Origin: an uncultured Paracoccaceae bacterium
Lineage (GTDB): Bacteria > Pseudomonadota > Alphaproteobacteria > Rhodobacterales > Rhodobacteraceae
Assembly (NCBI GenBank): GCA_947503965.1
Contig: CANNFU010000004.1
Coordinates: 124,001 to 188,000 of the forward strand
Direction: 5' to 3'
DNA: 64,000 nucleotides
The notes beneath the pieces were generated by a model. That model searched no databases. It worked only from the letters and a program-made list of their open reading frames with translations, and was not told the origin of the DNA. The position numbers and the translations under genes were made by a program. Within the stretch, counting starts at the first letter, position 1. Each line of letters starts with the position of its first letter. Shown piece after piece: positions 8,469 through 17,796 of the stretch.

Positions 8469-9735
8469 GCTGTACCTCTTCCAGCCCCGTTGCGATTGCA
8501 GCGGCACCAAAACACATCGCCGCAAAAAGGCCAATCACCAGCGGCACGCTCAACGATGCGAGCCCGGCAAAGGCAGCACCCGCCACGATGAGGACAACCC
8601 CCACGATCGTGTTCGACAGGGCAGTATAGCTGGCCCGATCCTCTGGACCCGCCATATCCACAAGATGTGTGGATCGGCCTTGCCGCACGCCCTGATAGGC
8701 GATCATGAGGCCGAACAGCATCACGGGGATCACTCCGGTCATTGTCGTAAAGCCGACCACATCCAGCAGCACCACCAGCGCAAGAGCCACGCCACCAGCC
8801 AACCCCGCCAGCTGCAACACCCGGCGCGAGGACCGGTCCGACAACCGCCCCCAGACATAGGATGAGAGCAATGCAGCCACCGCAGAGGCCAGCACCAGCG
8901 CACCCAGCTGCCCGAACGCGCTGTCTGGCTGCAACATCACCAGATAAGGCGGGGCCAGCGCCGTGCCTACCAGCAGGCTGCGCACGATGATGAACCCGGT
9001 CAGTTGCGGGCGGTCGCGCAGCAGGCTGAACTGCGCAGTCCCGTCTGTACCGCTGTCATCATCCGACGGCACCTCGTTCATGGTGGCGAAAACTGCCGCC
9101 GCCCCGACCCACAAACAAGCCGCCAGGCTGATCGCCCCAATCACCAGCCCATAGCGGTCGCCGATGCCAGAAAGCAGGATGCCCGCAAACAGGATCACCC
9201 CAACGGCGGAGGCTGATCCGGCAAACCCCGTCGCCGTGCCCCGCCGCGCCTTGCCCACCGTCTTGCCCAGAATGTCCTTGTAGCTGGCTGAACACACCGA
9301 CCGGGCGAGCGCCAGCACGCCAAGAAGCCCAACGATCACGGCCCCCGCAACCGGCCCCTCCAGCGTTAATCCTGCCAGCGCGATGCAGCCCGCCATCAAG
9401 CCCTGGACGAAGGCCCCGCCCGCCCAGAACCATTTGCGAATCGCCGCGCGCGTGATGATCGGTGTGGTGAAAAGCTGTGGCAAAAGTGCCCCGGATTCGC
9501 GCACCGGCACCAGCAAGCCAGTCCAGAATGCGCCCGCGCCCAGATGCGTCAGCAACCAGCTCAACACCAATTTCGGGTCGATCAGACCGTCGGCGATCTT
9601 GCTGCCGCTCAGGCTGATTACATGGCGCATAAAACTGCCCGCCTCGGCGTCTTCGGCCTTTTTTTCAAGGCCGCTATCGCCATCGGCGTCACCGGTGACG
9701 GCATCAAAAATCTCTTCGGTGACATCCCGCGTCAT
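8461..9735 (-). CDS. MFS transporter with acidic cytoplasmic N-terminus
   Basis: 424 residues. An approximately 45-residue acidic N-terminus (EEIFDAVTGDADGDSG) precedes about 12 membrane segments; WGRLSDRSSRR is an MFS loop motif. The ATG at 9735 is used; an in-frame TTG eleven codons upstream is possible. First gene of the leftward cluster of alternating transporters and hydrolases. It is divergent from the ArsR-type regulator at 9840, with a palindrome between them, so that regulator might control this cluster. Substrate unknown. Confidence 0.8.
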   Translation of the reverse strand: MTRDVTEEIFDAVTGDADGDSGLEKKAEDAEAGSFMRHVISLSGSKIADGLIDPKLVLSWLLTHLGAGAFWTGLLVPVRESGALLPQLFTTPIITRAAIRKWFWAGGAFVQGLMAGCIALAGLTLEGPVAGAVIVGLLGVLALARSVCSASYKDILGKTVGKARRGTATGFAGSASAVGVILFAGILLSGIGDRYGLVIGAISLAACLWVGAAAVFATMNEVPSDDDSGTDGTAQFSLLRDRPQLTGFIIVRSLLVGTALAPPYLVMLQPDSAFGQLGALVLASAVAALLSSYVWGRLSDRSSRRVLQLAGLAGGVALALVVLLDVVGFTTMTGVIPVMLFGLMIAYQGVRQGRSTHLVDMAGPEDRASYTALSNTIVGVVLIVAGAAFAGLASLSVPLVIGLFAAMCFGAAAIATGLEEVQHG

Positions 9736-9804
9736 ATGGCTGGCCCTTTCGCTTGCTTGGTCAGTCAACTAGCGGCCGTGACGAAATTTTCACGTTACCA
9801 TATT

Positions 9805-9814
9805 GTCACGTGAC
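9805..9814. promoter_or_regulatory. Palindromic operator candidate GTCACGTGAC
   Basis: A perfect 10-bp palindrome in the 104-bp divergent gap, 26 bp before the ArsR-type gene and 70 bp before the MFS gene. A partial copy (TTCACGTTAC) lies 16 bp to its left. Position and symmetry fit an autoregulatory site for the adjacent winged-helix protein (inference). Confidence 0.5.
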
Positions 9815-9839
9815 TAATTAATCACCTATAAGCGATCTC

Positions 9840-10583
9840 ATGGATGCGATCTTCAAAGCCCTCAACGACCCCGCCCGCCGCGCGCTGCTGGACAGCCTGC
9901 GCGCCAAGGACGGCCAAACGCTGAGCGAATTGGAGGAGCAGCTCGACATGACCCGGTTCGGGGTCATGAAACACCTCAAGGTCCTTGAGGACGCAAATCT
10001 GATCATCCCGCGCAAGGTGGGGCGGTTCAAATATCACTATCTCAACGCCCTGCCCCTGCAGGAGGTGGTCGACCGCTGGGTCGCCAGCTTTCTTCAACCG
10101 CAGGCCAGGGCGCTGACCGATCTGAAAGCCAAGTTGGAGAGAGACATCAAAATGGCGAAACCCGATTTTATGATGCAAACGTTTATCCGGTGCAGTCAGG
10201 ACGCGCTGTGGGATGCCCTGACCGATAGCAGCCAGATGGCCGCCTATCATTTCGCCTGTAACGCGGTCCAGGGCGACCCAAGCGTTGGGCAAGCCACGGC
10301 ATTCATCCTGCCCAATGGCGATGCAATGCTGCGGCAGGTCACCACGGCGATGGACCCCAAATCGCGGATCGACATGACGTTCGAGCCGCTCTTCATGGGG
10401 CCCGACGCCCCAGCCTCGAACATGGTCTACTTGATCGAGGCGCAAGGCGATGTCTGCAAGCTGACCATCGAACATTACAACATGGCCCCCGGTCAGGAAG
10501 GCTTTGGCGAAGGCTGGGCACGGCTTGCCGCTTCGCTCAAATCCTATCTGGAAACCGGCACGGCGCTCAAAGCCGCGATGTAA
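9840..10583 (+). CDS. ArsR-family HTH regulator fused to SRPBCC (AHSA1) domain
   Basis: 247 residues. Residues 1-95 are a winged helix of the ArsR type (ALNDPARRALLDSL, TLSELEEQLDMTRFGVMKHLKVLE), with no Cys metal site. Residues 105-245 form a START/AHSA1-like ligand pocket domain (FIRCSQDALWDALTD, LTIEHYNM). Such fusions act as ligand-responsive repressors in proteobacteria. The MAPEG gene follows after 11 bp with its own AAGGAG, so the two are probably co-transcribed. Ligand unknown. Confidence 0.85.
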   Translation: MDAIFKALNDPARRALLDSLRAKDGQTLSELEEQLDMTRFGVMKHLKVLEDANLIIPRKVGRFKYHYLNALPLQEVVDRWVASFLQPQARALTDLKAKLERDIKMAKPDFMMQTFIRCSQDALWDALTDSSQMAAYHFACNAVQGDPSVGQATAFILPNGDAMLRQVTTAMDPKSRIDMTFEPLFMGPDAPASNMVYLIEAQGDVCKLTIEHYNMAPGQEGFGEGWARLAASLKSYLETGTALKAAM

Positions 10584-10594
10584 GGAGAGAGATC

Positions 10595-11026
10595 ATGGAA
10601 ACCTTCCCAACCGAACTGGGCATTCTGACCTGCCTTGCGATCCTCGCCGCCTCGCTGTGGATCCCCTATATCGTCGGCGTCAACACCGCACCCGAAGGGT
10701 CCCTGCCCGCAGATGCCCCCGATGGGTTCACCCGCATCCCGAACCCCCGGCTGCATAGGCCTTGGGTGCAACGCGCCTACCGTGCGCATCTCAATCTGCT
10801 GGAACAGTTGGTCCCGTTTGCGCTGCTGGTGTTGCTGGTCGACCGGTTCGACGGGTTCACCGCACTCACCTACTGGACGGCCATCGCGTTTTTCTGGCTG
10901 CGGATCGCGCACGCGGTGGGCTATATCACCGGATGGGCCGGTTTCCCCTGGCGCCCGATCATCTTCACGGGCGGATGGGTGTGCTGCCTGAGCATGGCCT
11001 ATGCGGTCTTTGCCGCGGCCGTTTGA
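10595..11026 (+). CDS. MAPEG-family membrane protein
   Basis: 143 residues with four hydrophobic helices. The central segment RIPNPRLHRPWVQRAYRAHLNLLE and the following LRIAHAVGYITG pattern match the MAPEG family (membrane-associated eicosanoid and glutathione metabolism proteins). Bacterial members are small integral membrane proteins, some with glutathione transferase activity; activity here is unproven. Good RBS (AAGGAG, 7 bp). Second gene of the regulator operon, suggesting a stress or detoxification role. Confidence 0.85.
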   Translation: METFPTELGILTCLAILAASLWIPYIVGVNTAPEGSLPADAPDGFTRIPNPRLHRPWVQRAYRAHLNLLEQLVPFALLVLLVDRFDGFTALTYWTAIAFFWLRIAHAVGYITGWAGFPWRPIIFTGGWVCCLSMAYAVFAAAV

Positions 11027-11032
11027 CAGTCA

Positions 11033-11080
11033 GCGTATGTACAGCTTCTGTACGCTGTACATACGCAATCTGTACGCTGG
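11033..11080. repeat. GTAC-rich intergenic repeat, copy 1, with 13-bp inverted repeat
   Basis: Arms GCGTATGTACAGC (11033-11045) and GCTGTACATACGC (11054-11066) are exact reverse complements around an 8-nt loop, followed by another CTGTACGC (11070-11077). Positions 11035-11055 recur exactly (21 bp) at 19932-19952. It sits between the convergent MAPEG gene and the gene at 11091. Without a T-run it is not a classical terminator. Confidence 0.75.
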
Positions 11081-11090
11081 ATTTGCGAGT

Positions 11091-11336
11091 TTATCCGCCC
11101 ACATAAACCGAAGTCTGGGGCCGATAGAAAATCTTCTGATCGTGCAACCGGCCCAGCAGCTCTTCGTTGGCGCGCTGGTCCTGTTCGATCACTCGGATCG
11201 CTTCCAGATGAGCCGGATTTTCCTCAGACAGCGCCAACCGCATGCCCGACAACTCGCGGCCACGGGCGCGCAATGCCTCTTCAATCATATCGACGTCGCT
11301 GACACTCAGATCAAATTTGCGGTTGTAGCGCGGCAT
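11091..11336 (-). CDS. Conserved small hypothetical protein (81 aa)
   Basis: 81 residues, charged, no signal peptide or membrane segment; helical with heptad-like spacing (MIEEALRARGRELSGMRLAL ... AIRVIEQDQRANEELLGRLHD). The C-terminus ends in SVYVGG. GGGGGA precedes the ATG at 11336. I do not recognise a family; it reads like a short coiled-coil protein retained in Rhodobacteraceae. Monocistronic by layout. Confidence 0.65.
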   Translation of the reverse strand: MPRYNRKFDLSVSDVDMIEEALRARGRELSGMRLALSEENPAHLEAIRVIEQDQRANEELLGRLHDQKIFYRPQTSVYVGG

Positions 11337-11438
11337 GGCAATCCCCCAACATCTAGGTTTCCCATCGGAAACGCTGTCGTATTTAAACGACCGGATGTCG
11401 CAGTCAACGTATATCTGGGTATACCGCGCCGCAGGCTA

Positions 11439-12005
11439 TCACTGCTCTGCAAAGATCCCGCCCTGCACAAGGACGGCATCCCCGACGATCGGAGTGGCCG
11501 TGCCGGACACGACACCCGAAACAAGCTCGGCATTGGGCCCTGAAAAGGTGCCGGCCAACATCGTTTGCACATCCATCGCACCTGCCGCGAACGTAATGTT
11601 TCCGTTCACCTCACCGGCGATCAGATTTCCAAAATCATCAGCGATCACAACATTTTCAAGCGAAACGCTGCCTAGTGTTGCATTGCCGTCCAAATCAAAA
11701 AAGTTGCCGGCACCGCCCGACACCTGATTGGTCGCGAAATTCGCATCAACTTCTGCCTGCCCAATCACGCCATCCATGCTGCCGTCCTGCAAAACAAATG
11801 TCATGGCCCCGCGATAGGTGGCCGTCCCTCCATCCGGTATGTTGAGTGCCGGTGTTGGCCCCGCCGCCTGAACCTTGTCAATGATCTCAAGATTGATAGC
11901 GTTCAACTGGGCGAAATCCAGTATTTGCGCTTCGTCGTCATCACGCTCGTCACATGCCGCAAGGGCGGCCAGCGCCATGAGTGGCATCAGTTTCAGGGGT
12001 GTCAT
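11439..12005 (-). CDS. Putative lipoprotein, beta-rich, Gly/Asn/Asp-rich
   Basis: 188 residues. The N-terminus MTPLKLMPLMALAALAAC is a lipoprotein signal with lipobox LAAC and acylated Cys18. The mature part is beta-rich and poor in Lys/Arg, with repeated short G-N-x-T/S patterns (GTATYRGAMTF, GNATLGSVS, GNITFAAGAM, VSGTATPI), reminiscent of the 8-stranded barrel of TbpB-like or Slam-dependent surface lipoproteins; that link is only by impression. The ATG at 12005 has GGAGG upstream; the frame extends 13 codons further but the signal peptide fixes the start. No partner genes adjacent. Confidence 0.72.
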   Translation of the reverse strand: MTPLKLMPLMALAALAACDERDDDEAQILDFAQLNAINLEIIDKVQAAGPTPALNIPDGGTATYRGAMTFVLQDGSMDGVIGQAEVDANFATNQVSGGAGNFFDLDGNATLGSVSLENVVIADDFGNLIAGEVNGNITFAAGAMDVQTMLAGTFSGPNAELVSGVVSGTATPIVGDAVLVQGGIFAEQ

Positions 12006-12195
12006 TGGTCTTGCCTCCGCCATGATCAAAAACATAACGCGCAACCGCGTTCGTCAGTACCCGTTAGCGCATGTGAATATATGCATTGCAACAAGGCCGG
12101 TTGACACCATCTGCGCCACAGGCGAAACACCGCCGCATACATAACCCGCAACCGGGCGTTCCGTGGGCGCCAAACTGACGAGGAGCTTGCCAAAA

Positions 12196-14142
12196 ATGGC
12201 ACAGATTTCCCTGACTTTTCCCGATGGCAATGCGCGCAGCTACGATGCTGGCGTGACTGCCGCCGATGTCGCTGCTGACATTTCGTCCAGCCTGCGCAAA
12301 AAGGCGATCAGCGCTACAGTCGATGGCCAGCACTGGGACTTACAATGGCCTATCAACGCCGATGCATCCATCGCCATCAACACAATGAAAGACGAAGAAC
12401 CCGCGCTGGAGCTCGTCCGTCATGACCTTGCGCATATCATGGCGCGTGCCGTGCAGGAAATCTGGCCGGACACGCAGGTGACGATCGGGCCCGTGATCAA
12501 GGATGGCTGGTACTATGATTTTGACCGGGCTGATCCGTTCACGCCCGAGGACCTTGGCCTGATCGAAAAGAAGATGAAAGAGATCATCAACAAGCGGGAC
12601 GAAGTACGCACCGAAATCTGGGAACGCGAAAAGGCGGTCCAGTATTACAGGGATCGGGGCGAACCCTATAAGGTTGAGCTGATCGACAGCATCCCCGGGG
12701 ACGAACCACTGCGCATGTATTGGCATGGTGACTGGCAGGATCTGTGCCGTGGACCGCATCTGCAACACACAGGACAGGTCCCAGCCGATGGGTTCAAACT
12801 GATGTCCATTGCCGGCGCCTATTGGCGCGGCGACAGCAACCGCGCGATGTTGCAGCGGATCTATGGCTGTGCCTTCCGCAACAAGGAAGACCTGCGCAAA
12901 CACCTGAACATGCTTGAGGAAGCCGCCAAGCGCGACCACCGCAAACTGGGCCGGGAAATGAACCTGTTCCACATGCAGGAAGAGGCCCCAGGTCAGGTCT
13001 TCTGGCACCCCAATGGCTGGACGGTCTACACACAGTTGCAGGACTACATGCGCCGCCAACAGCGCAAAGGCGGGTATCAAGAGATCAACACCCCACAGGT
13101 TGTCGACCGCAAATTGTGGGAGGCGTCAGGCCATTGGGACAAATACCAAGAACACATGTTCATCGTTGAGGTCGAGGAAGAACATGCCAAGGAAAAGGCG
13201 ATCAACGCGCTCAAACCGATGAACTGCCCCTGCCATGTGCAGGTGTTCAATCAGGGTCTGAAATCCTATCGCGACCTGCCCTTGCGGCTGGCCGAATTCG
13301 GGTCGTGCAGCCGTTATGAACCCTCCGGCGCTTTGCACGGGATCATGCGCGTCCGCGGTTTCACGCAGGATGACGCGCATATCTTCTGCACCGAAGACCA
13401 GATCCAGTCTGAATGTGAACGCTTCATCAATTTCCTTGCAGATATCTACAAGGATCTTGGTTTCGAAAAGTTCGAGATCGCGTTTGCGACACGACCCGAG
13501 GTGCGTGTGGGCTCCGATGAAAGCTGGGATCACGTCGAAGGCGCGCTTGAGGCGGCGATCAAATCCACCGGCCGGGATTTCCGGCTGGAGGAAGGCGATG
13601 GCGCTTTCTATGGCCCAAAGCTGGATTTCTATCTAACGGATGCCATCGGGCGCACATGGCAATGCGGCACGTTCCAGGTTGATCCCAACCTGCCGGAACG
13701 GCTGGGTGCCACATATATCGGCGAAGATGGCAACAAACACCGGCCCTATATGCTGCACCGCGCAACACTTGGATCGTTCGAGCGGTTCATCGGTATTCTG
13801 ATCGAAGAACATGCAGGCAAACTACCGTTCTGGCTCGCCCCGCGTCAGGTGGTTGTGGCGACGATTGTGTCGGACGCGGATGACTACGCGCACGAGGTTG
13901 TCGCGGCACTGCAGGCCGCCGGTGTCCGGGCCGAAGCTGATCTGCGCAACGAAAAGATCAATTACAAGGTCCGCGAACATTCGGTGGGCAAGGTGCCGGT
14001 CATACTGGCGCTTGGCGCGCGCGAGGTTGACGAAAGGACCGTTACTGTCCGGCGCCTGGGCGAGAACAAGACATCTGTAACATCCCTTGATCAGATTGTT
14101 GCAGAGCTTGGGAAAAGCGCGACACCGCCCGACCTTTTGTAA
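12196..14142 (+). CDS. thrS: Threonine-tRNA ligase
   Basis: Charges tRNA-Thr. The 648-residue product has the N-terminal TGS domain (about 1-65), the editing domain with HDxAHIM (residues about 75-80), the class II catalytic core with zinc-binding Cys in MNCPCHVQ and motif 2 around [10 protein letters not shown], and the C-terminal anticodon domain ([10 protein letters not shown] onward). The ATG at 12196 is preceded by GAGGAG; an in-frame GTG at 12163 is less likely. Monocistronic with a strong terminator at 14168. Confidence 0.98.
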   Translation: MAQISLTFPDGNARSYDAGVTAADVAADISSSLRKKAISATVDGQHWDLQWPINADASIAINTMKDEEPALELVRHDLAHIMARAVQEIWPDTQVTIGPVIKDGWYYDFDRADPFTPEDLGLIEKKMKEIINKRDEVRTEIWEREKAVQYYRDRGEPYKVELIDSIPGDEPLRMYWHGDWQDLCRGPHLQHTGQVPADGFKLMSIAGAYWRGDSNRAMLQRIYGCAFRNKEDLRKHLNMLEEAAKRDHRKLGREMNLFHMQEEAPGQVFWHPNGWTVYTQLQDYMRRQQRKGGYQEINTPQVVDRKLWEASGHWDKYQEHMFIVEVEEEHAKEKAINALKPMNCPCHVQVFNQGLKSYRDLPLRLAEFGSCSRYEPSGALHGIMRVRGFTQDDAHIFCTEDQIQSECERFINFLADIYKDLGFEKFEIAFATRPEVRVGSDESWDHVEGALEAAIKSTGRDFRLEEGDGAFYGPKLDFYLTDAIGRTWQCGTFQVDPNLPERLGATYIGEDGNKHRPYMLHRATLGSFERFIGILIEEHAGKLPFWLAPRQVVVATIVSDADDYAHEVVAALQAAGVRAEADLRNEKINYKVREHSVGKVPVILALGAREVDERTVTVRRLGENKTSVTSLDQIVAELGKSATPPDLL

Positions 14143-14167
14143 CATTCCAGCGCTGGAAGCTGTAACA

Positions 14168-14204
14168 AACCCGCCGGTTTTTGCTGGCGGGTTCCTTGTT
14201 TTTT
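14168..14204 (+). terminator. Rho-independent terminator of thrS
   Basis: AACCCGCC (14168-14175) pairs with GGCGGGTT (14186-14193), extended by two further pairs, followed by CCTTGTTTTTT. It lies 25 bp after the thrS stop. Confidence 0.9.
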
Positions 14205-14374
14205 GGCAATTTGGCCCCTGCGGCAGCCCGTCACAGGCCAAGCATGGCCCAACTATACTCACGGAAATGCGATGCACGCGTCTGTGAGTGGTATCCAACA
14301 GTATTCTTTCGCTAGGGTTTGGCCATCGCCACCAAGGCGTGTTGATAAAATTGACCCAACCAAAGGAATCTAGG

Positions 14375-14677
14375 ATGTCCAACGCCACCAAGACTCTCAT
14401 TCTCGCAAGCGCCGTTGCAACTGCTGTTGCTGGCCTGTCCACCACCGCAACTGCACAAGCCAATGTAAAGTGCTTCGGCGTATCGCTTGCCGGTGAAAAT
14501 GACTGTGCCGCTGGCCCAGGCACAACATGTGCAGGCACATCCACAGTTGATTATCAGGGCAACGCATGGACACTGGTTCCCGAAGGCACATGCGAAACCA
14601 TGGAACTGCCAGCACAGGCTGACGGCACCCCACGCGCCGGTTCCCTGGAAGAGCTGGACCGCGACCTGCCTGCATAA
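14375..14677 (+). CDS. bufA: Bufferin-type RiPP precursor (DUF2282), periplasmic copper buffer
   Basis: 100 residues. A Sec signal peptide ([20 protein letters not shown], cleavage near TAQA/NV at 28-30) precedes a small mature region with four Cys: Cys33 (VKCFGV), Cys44 (ENDCAAG), Cys52 (TTCAGTS) and Cys73 (GTCETM). KCFGV...NDC...C.GTS...W..VP.GTC is the DUF2282 pattern. Members called bufferins are modified on Cys by a DUF692 enzyme and bind copper in the periplasm. The tail (residues 80-100) is acidic and Cys-free. The next three genes are the expected partners. The ATG at 14375 has AAAGGA upstream; the longer frame is excluded by the signal peptide. Confidence 0.88.
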   Translation: MSNATKTLILASAVATAVAGLSTTATAQANVKCFGVSLAGENDCAAGPGTTCAGTSTVDYQGNAWTLVPEGTCETMELPAQADGTPRAGSLEELDRDLPA

Positions 14678-14739
14678 CAAAACCATGGTAAGGTGGGCGC
14701 AGGCCCACCTTTCACCACCACCGACGCGGGGACGAATTC

Positions 14740-15594
14740 ATGCTTGATGCAACACAAACCTCACAGCTTCCCCCCCGTCCCGGCGTCGGCTACAAGCCCC
14801 AGCACTACAGCGATATCATGGCCGACCCCGGCCCTGTCGGTTGGCTAGAAGTACATGCCGAGAATTACATGGGCGATGGTGGCCGCCCCATCGCACAGCT
14901 GCGCCACCTTGCTGAACGCTTCCCCATCTCCGTCCACGGTGTCGGCCTGTCTATCGGCGGCGAGGGCGATCTGGACCCCGACCACCTTGCCCGGCTCAAG
15001 CATCTTGTCGGCTGGTTGAACCCTGCGAGCTTTTCGGAACATCTGGCATGGTCCACACACGACGCGCATTTCTTCAACGACCTGCTGCCGCTCCCCTATA
15101 ACGAAGCCACGTTGAAACGTGTCGCAGCCCATATCGATCAGGTGCAAGAGACACTGGGCCGCCAGATGCTGCTTGAAAACCCGTCCAGCTATCTGGCCTT
15201 CGCGGACTCCACCATGTCAGAAACCGATTTCCTGCGCGAGATTGTAAAGCGGACCGGCTGCGGCCTGCTTTTGGACGTGAACAACGTCTTTGTCAGCGCA
15301 ACCAACCTCAAAACCTCTCCGCAAGCCTATATCGATGACTTCCCGCTCGACGCTGTGGGCGAAATTCATCTGGGTGGCCATGATGAGGATCAGGATGAAA
15401 CGGGTGCTCCCCTGCTGATCGATAGCCACGGCAAGGCGGTGGTTGATCCGGTCTGGGCGCTACTGGATTACACGCTCGCCAAATCCGGCCCCAAGCCGTT
15501 GCTGATTGAATGGGACACGGATGTGCCCGAATGGCCGGTTCTGGCAGACGAGGCCGCGCGCGCCGAAAACGCGCTGACACTGGTCGCGTCATGA
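14740..15594 (+). CDS. bufB: Multinuclear non-heme iron oxidase (DUF692), bufferin maturation enzyme
   Basis: 284 residues, TIM-barrel DUF692/MbnB-like family. Candidate metal ligands at family positions: His66 (SVHGVG), Glu100/His101 (SEHLAW), Glu146/Asn147 (LLENPSSY), Asp179/Asn181 (LLDVNNVFV), His210 and His214 (IHLGGHDE), His230 (IDSHG) and Glu257 (LIEWD). The family uses an iron cluster and oxygen to convert peptide Cys to heterocycles such as thiooxazole. It starts 62 bp after bufA and its stop overlaps the bufC start (ATGA at 15591-15594). Confidence 0.92.
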   Translation: MLDATQTSQLPPRPGVGYKPQHYSDIMADPGPVGWLEVHAENYMGDGGRPIAQLRHLAERFPISVHGVGLSIGGEGDLDPDHLARLKHLVGWLNPASFSEHLAWSTHDAHFFNDLLPLPYNEATLKRVAAHIDQVQETLGRQMLLENPSSYLAFADSTMSETDFLREIVKRTGCGLLLDVNNVFVSATNLKTSPQAYIDDFPLDAVGEIHLGGHDEDQDETGAPLLIDSHGKAVVDPVWALLDYTLAKSGPKPLLIEWDTDVPEWPVLADEAARAENALTLVAS

Positions 15595-16328
15595 CCGTCA
15601 GCCAAGCCTTGTTCGAAGACACCATTCTGGACCCGTCAGCCCCTGTGCCCGAAGGGCTGATCAACCCCGATGGACAAACCGCGAGCAAGCGTTTCGATGT
15701 TTACCGAAACAATGTCGCGGTCAGCCTGTCCGATGCGCTGGAAACAGCATTCCCCGTTGTGCGCAAACTGGTCGGTGATCAGTTCTTTCGCGCGATGGCG
15801 GGCGTTTACCTGCGCAAGCATCCACCAAAATCACCGCTGATGATGTTCTATGGCGATGCAATGCCGCAATTTCTGGCGCGTTTCGAACCGGCGAAATCTG
15901 TCCCCTACCTGCCGGACATCGCCACCGTAGAGCTGGCGCTGCGGCACGCCTATCACGCCGCCGATGCCACACCTGTTGACGCACAGGCATTGGCCGCTTT
16001 GGACCCCGACATGTTGATGTCCGCGAAATTGCGCATTGCGCCCGCGGTCCGGACGATCACGTCCACCTACCCGATCCACGCGATCTACCGTGCCAACACG
16101 CAAAGCGACGCGCCCAAACCCGTCATGCAGGCTGAGTCCCTACTGATCACCCGCGCGGGCTTTGATCCGCAAATCCACCTTATCAACGCCGCCGCCGCAA
16201 ACTGCATCCGCGCCTTGCAAGACGGCCAACCACTGGGCCAGGCAATGGCCCTTGCCGATGACACGCTTGATCTGGGGGCCGTCCTTGGGCTGCTTCTGGG
16301 CCAGGGCGCCATCACTGAAATATACTGA
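15591..16328 (+). CDS. bufC: DUF2063 partner protein for the DUF692 enzyme
   Basis: 245 residues. The N-terminal half is the helical DUF2063 domain ([29 protein letters not shown], then [14 protein letters not shown] and [12 protein letters not shown]). Such proteins are obligate companions of DUF692 enzymes and are thought to recognise the precursor, comparable to MbnC. The C-terminal half (about 140-245) is a second mixed domain. ATGA overlap with bufB implies coupled translation and equal stoichiometry. Confidence 0.9.
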   Translation: MTVSQALFEDTILDPSAPVPEGLINPDGQTASKRFDVYRNNVAVSLSDALETAFPVVRKLVGDQFFRAMAGVYLRKHPPKSPLMMFYGDAMPQFLARFEPAKSVPYLPDIATVELALRHAYHAADATPVDAQALAALDPDMLMSAKLRIAPAVRTITSTYPIHAIYRANTQSDAPKPVMQAESLLITRAGFDPQIHLINAAAANCIRALQDGQPLGQAMALADDTLDLGAVLGLLLGQGAITEIY

Positions 16329-16341
16329 AAGGCCTAGACTG

Positions 16342-16893
16342 ATGAATACCGCTACAGCCTCACTTGACCGTTTCGCCGCCCCGATCAACCGGGCGGGCGA
16401 CGCCATCCTGCCGCTTTTGGCGCGGCTGGTCTTTGCGGGCGTCCTTGTCCACTACTTCTGGAAATCAGGCGTGACAAAGCTGGGCGACGGTATATTCGGC
16501 ATATTCAATCCGTCACTTGGTGCCTACGCGCAGATTTTTCCCAAGGCCATGGAAGCCGTCGGTTTTGACACATCTCAGCTAACGGTCTTTCACTGGGCCG
16601 TGGTGGTGGGCGGTACACTGGCCGAATTTATCCTGCCATTTCTGATCATTATCGGCCTGCTGACACGGCTGGCAACCATTGGGATGATCGGGTTTATCGT
16701 CGTCCAGTCATTGACCGACCTTTACGGCCATAACGGATTTGCAAATGGCGTTCTGGGCGCGTGGTTTGACCGTTTCCCGGATGCGGTGATCCTTGATCAA
16801 CGCGCCTTCTGGGTGCTGTGCCTGCTGATCCTTGTGTTCAAGGGTGCAGGCGCACTGTCGGTCGATCGGCTGCTCTTCAGAAATGCGCCTTAG
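16342..16893 (+). CDS. DoxX-family membrane protein of the bufferin operon
   Basis: 183 residues with four membrane helices; LLARLVFAGVLVHYFWKSG, GGTLAEFILPFLIIIGLLTR and the late LLLRNAP-type tail fit DoxX. DoxX genes commonly close bufferin operons (sometimes named bufD), with a proposed quinone-linked or membrane redox role. It begins 13 bp after bufC. Its last 17 bp overlap the convergent gene at 16877. Confidence 0.85.
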   Translation: MNTATASLDRFAAPINRAGDAILPLLARLVFAGVLVHYFWKSGVTKLGDGIFGIFNPSLGAYAQIFPKAMEAVGFDTSQLTVFHWAVVVGGTLAEFILPFLIIIGLLTRLATIGMIGFIVVQSLTDLYGHNGFANGVLGAWFDRFPDAVILDQRAFWVLCLLILVFKGAGALSVDRLLFRNAP

Positions 16894-17245
16894 GCTCATC
16901 CGGCTTGCCTGCCGCAATGGCCAGCAAGCCGCCAAGTGCGGCAAAGCCAATCGGGAACATCGTGCCCACGTTAAATCCGAAGGCCGCATAAAACAGCGCG
17001 GCCGCCACCAGCATCAGGATACCACCCCAAAGCGCGCGAACCTTGGCCATGGCCCCACCGGCGATGGCCAACAGCGGGGCGAGAAAGCTCGCCAATCGGA
17101 TGAAGGCCGGGTTTTCCAAAGCGCCGAAAATCTCGCCCACTTCGGGTTGCCGCTCTGACAACTCGGCGTATCCATAGCCGAATAAACCCACGAAAATGCC
17201 CATCAGGCCTGCGATAATCCCCAGCATCAGTGCGGCGTTGCGCAT
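16877..17245 (-). CDS. Small four-helix inner-membrane protein
   Basis: 122 residues, four hydrophobic segments (near 5-25, 48-68, 72-90, 94-112) and a short Lys/Pro-rich C-terminus (GKPDEPKAHF). AAGGAG precedes the ATG at 17245. Between helices 1 and 2 is an acidic loop (ELSERQPEVGEIFGALEN). Similar proteins are annotated as DUF4064-like, a link I hold loosely. It converges on and overlaps the DoxX gene by 17 bp. Function unknown. Confidence 0.65.
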   Translation of the reverse strand: MRNAALMLGIIAGLMGIFVGLFGYGYAELSERQPEVGEIFGALENPAFIRLASFLAPLLAIAGGAMAKVRALWGGILMLVAAALFYAAFGFNVGTMFPIGFAALGGLLAIAAGKPDEPKAHF

Positions 17246-17290
17246 GCGCTTTCTCCTTACTGCTCACCCCAACACTTATGCATTCCGGGA

Positions 17291-17620
17291 TCAGTCGCCA
17301 AGGTATTTTGCCTGAACCTCCGCTTTCCAGCCGATGGTCCATTCTCCGTCCGCATCGATGACCGGGCGTTTCATCAGTGTCGGATGATCGCTTAGCAGCG
17401 CAACAGGATCACCCTGTTTTTCGTCATCCGTCAGCCCGCGCCACGTGGTCGAGGCGCGGTTGATCGCCCCCTCACCAAATTGTGAGACGATCCGCGCGAG
17501 GTCATCCGCCGCAACACCGTCTTTTCTGACGTCAATGACCTCTGGCGAAAATCCAGCTTCTGCCAAAGATTTCAGCGCTTTGCGACAGGTGTCGCAGGTT
17601 TTCAGACCAAAAAATCGCAT
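17291..17620 (-). CDS. ArsC/Spx-family thioredoxin-fold protein
   Basis: 109 residues. Thioredoxin-like fold with CDTCRKA (CxxC, Cys9 and Cys12) and a late RPVID segment, the YffB/Spx branch of the ArsC family. The ATG at 17620 has AGGAGG eight bp upstream; the longer frame has no RBS. Arsenate reduction is unlikely from context (no ars genes); a glutathione- or RNA-polymerase-linked role as in YffB/Spx is equally possible. Confidence 0.85.
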   Translation of the reverse strand: MRFFGLKTCDTCRKALKSLAEAGFSPEVIDVRKDGVAADDLARIVSQFGEGAINRASTTWRGLTDDEKQGDPVALLSDHPTLMKRPVIDADGEWTIGWKAEVQAKYLGD

Positions 17621-17733
17621 AATGCCTCCTGATTGAGCAAATAGGCGACAGATCGCGCGTGTGCGACGAACTGTCATTTGCCTTTTGCTTAAAACACATA
17701 AGTCTTGAATCTCAAGGCGAAGGGAATACCGCG

Positions 17734-17780
17734 TGTCGCGGGGCCCAAGACCTGCCCTGCCCCATCCACGGGGCGCGACA
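17734..17780 (+). promoter_or_regulatory. 5'-leader hairpin ahead of the cold-shock gene
   Basis: TGTCGCG (17734-17740) is complementary to CGCGACA (17774-17780), enclosing a C-rich loop just before the AAGGAG RBS at 17783. The 176-bp gap before the gene is long enough for the structured 5' leader typical of cspA-like mRNAs. Confidence 0.45.
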
Positions 17781-17796
17781 ACAAGGAGAGCGGAGA

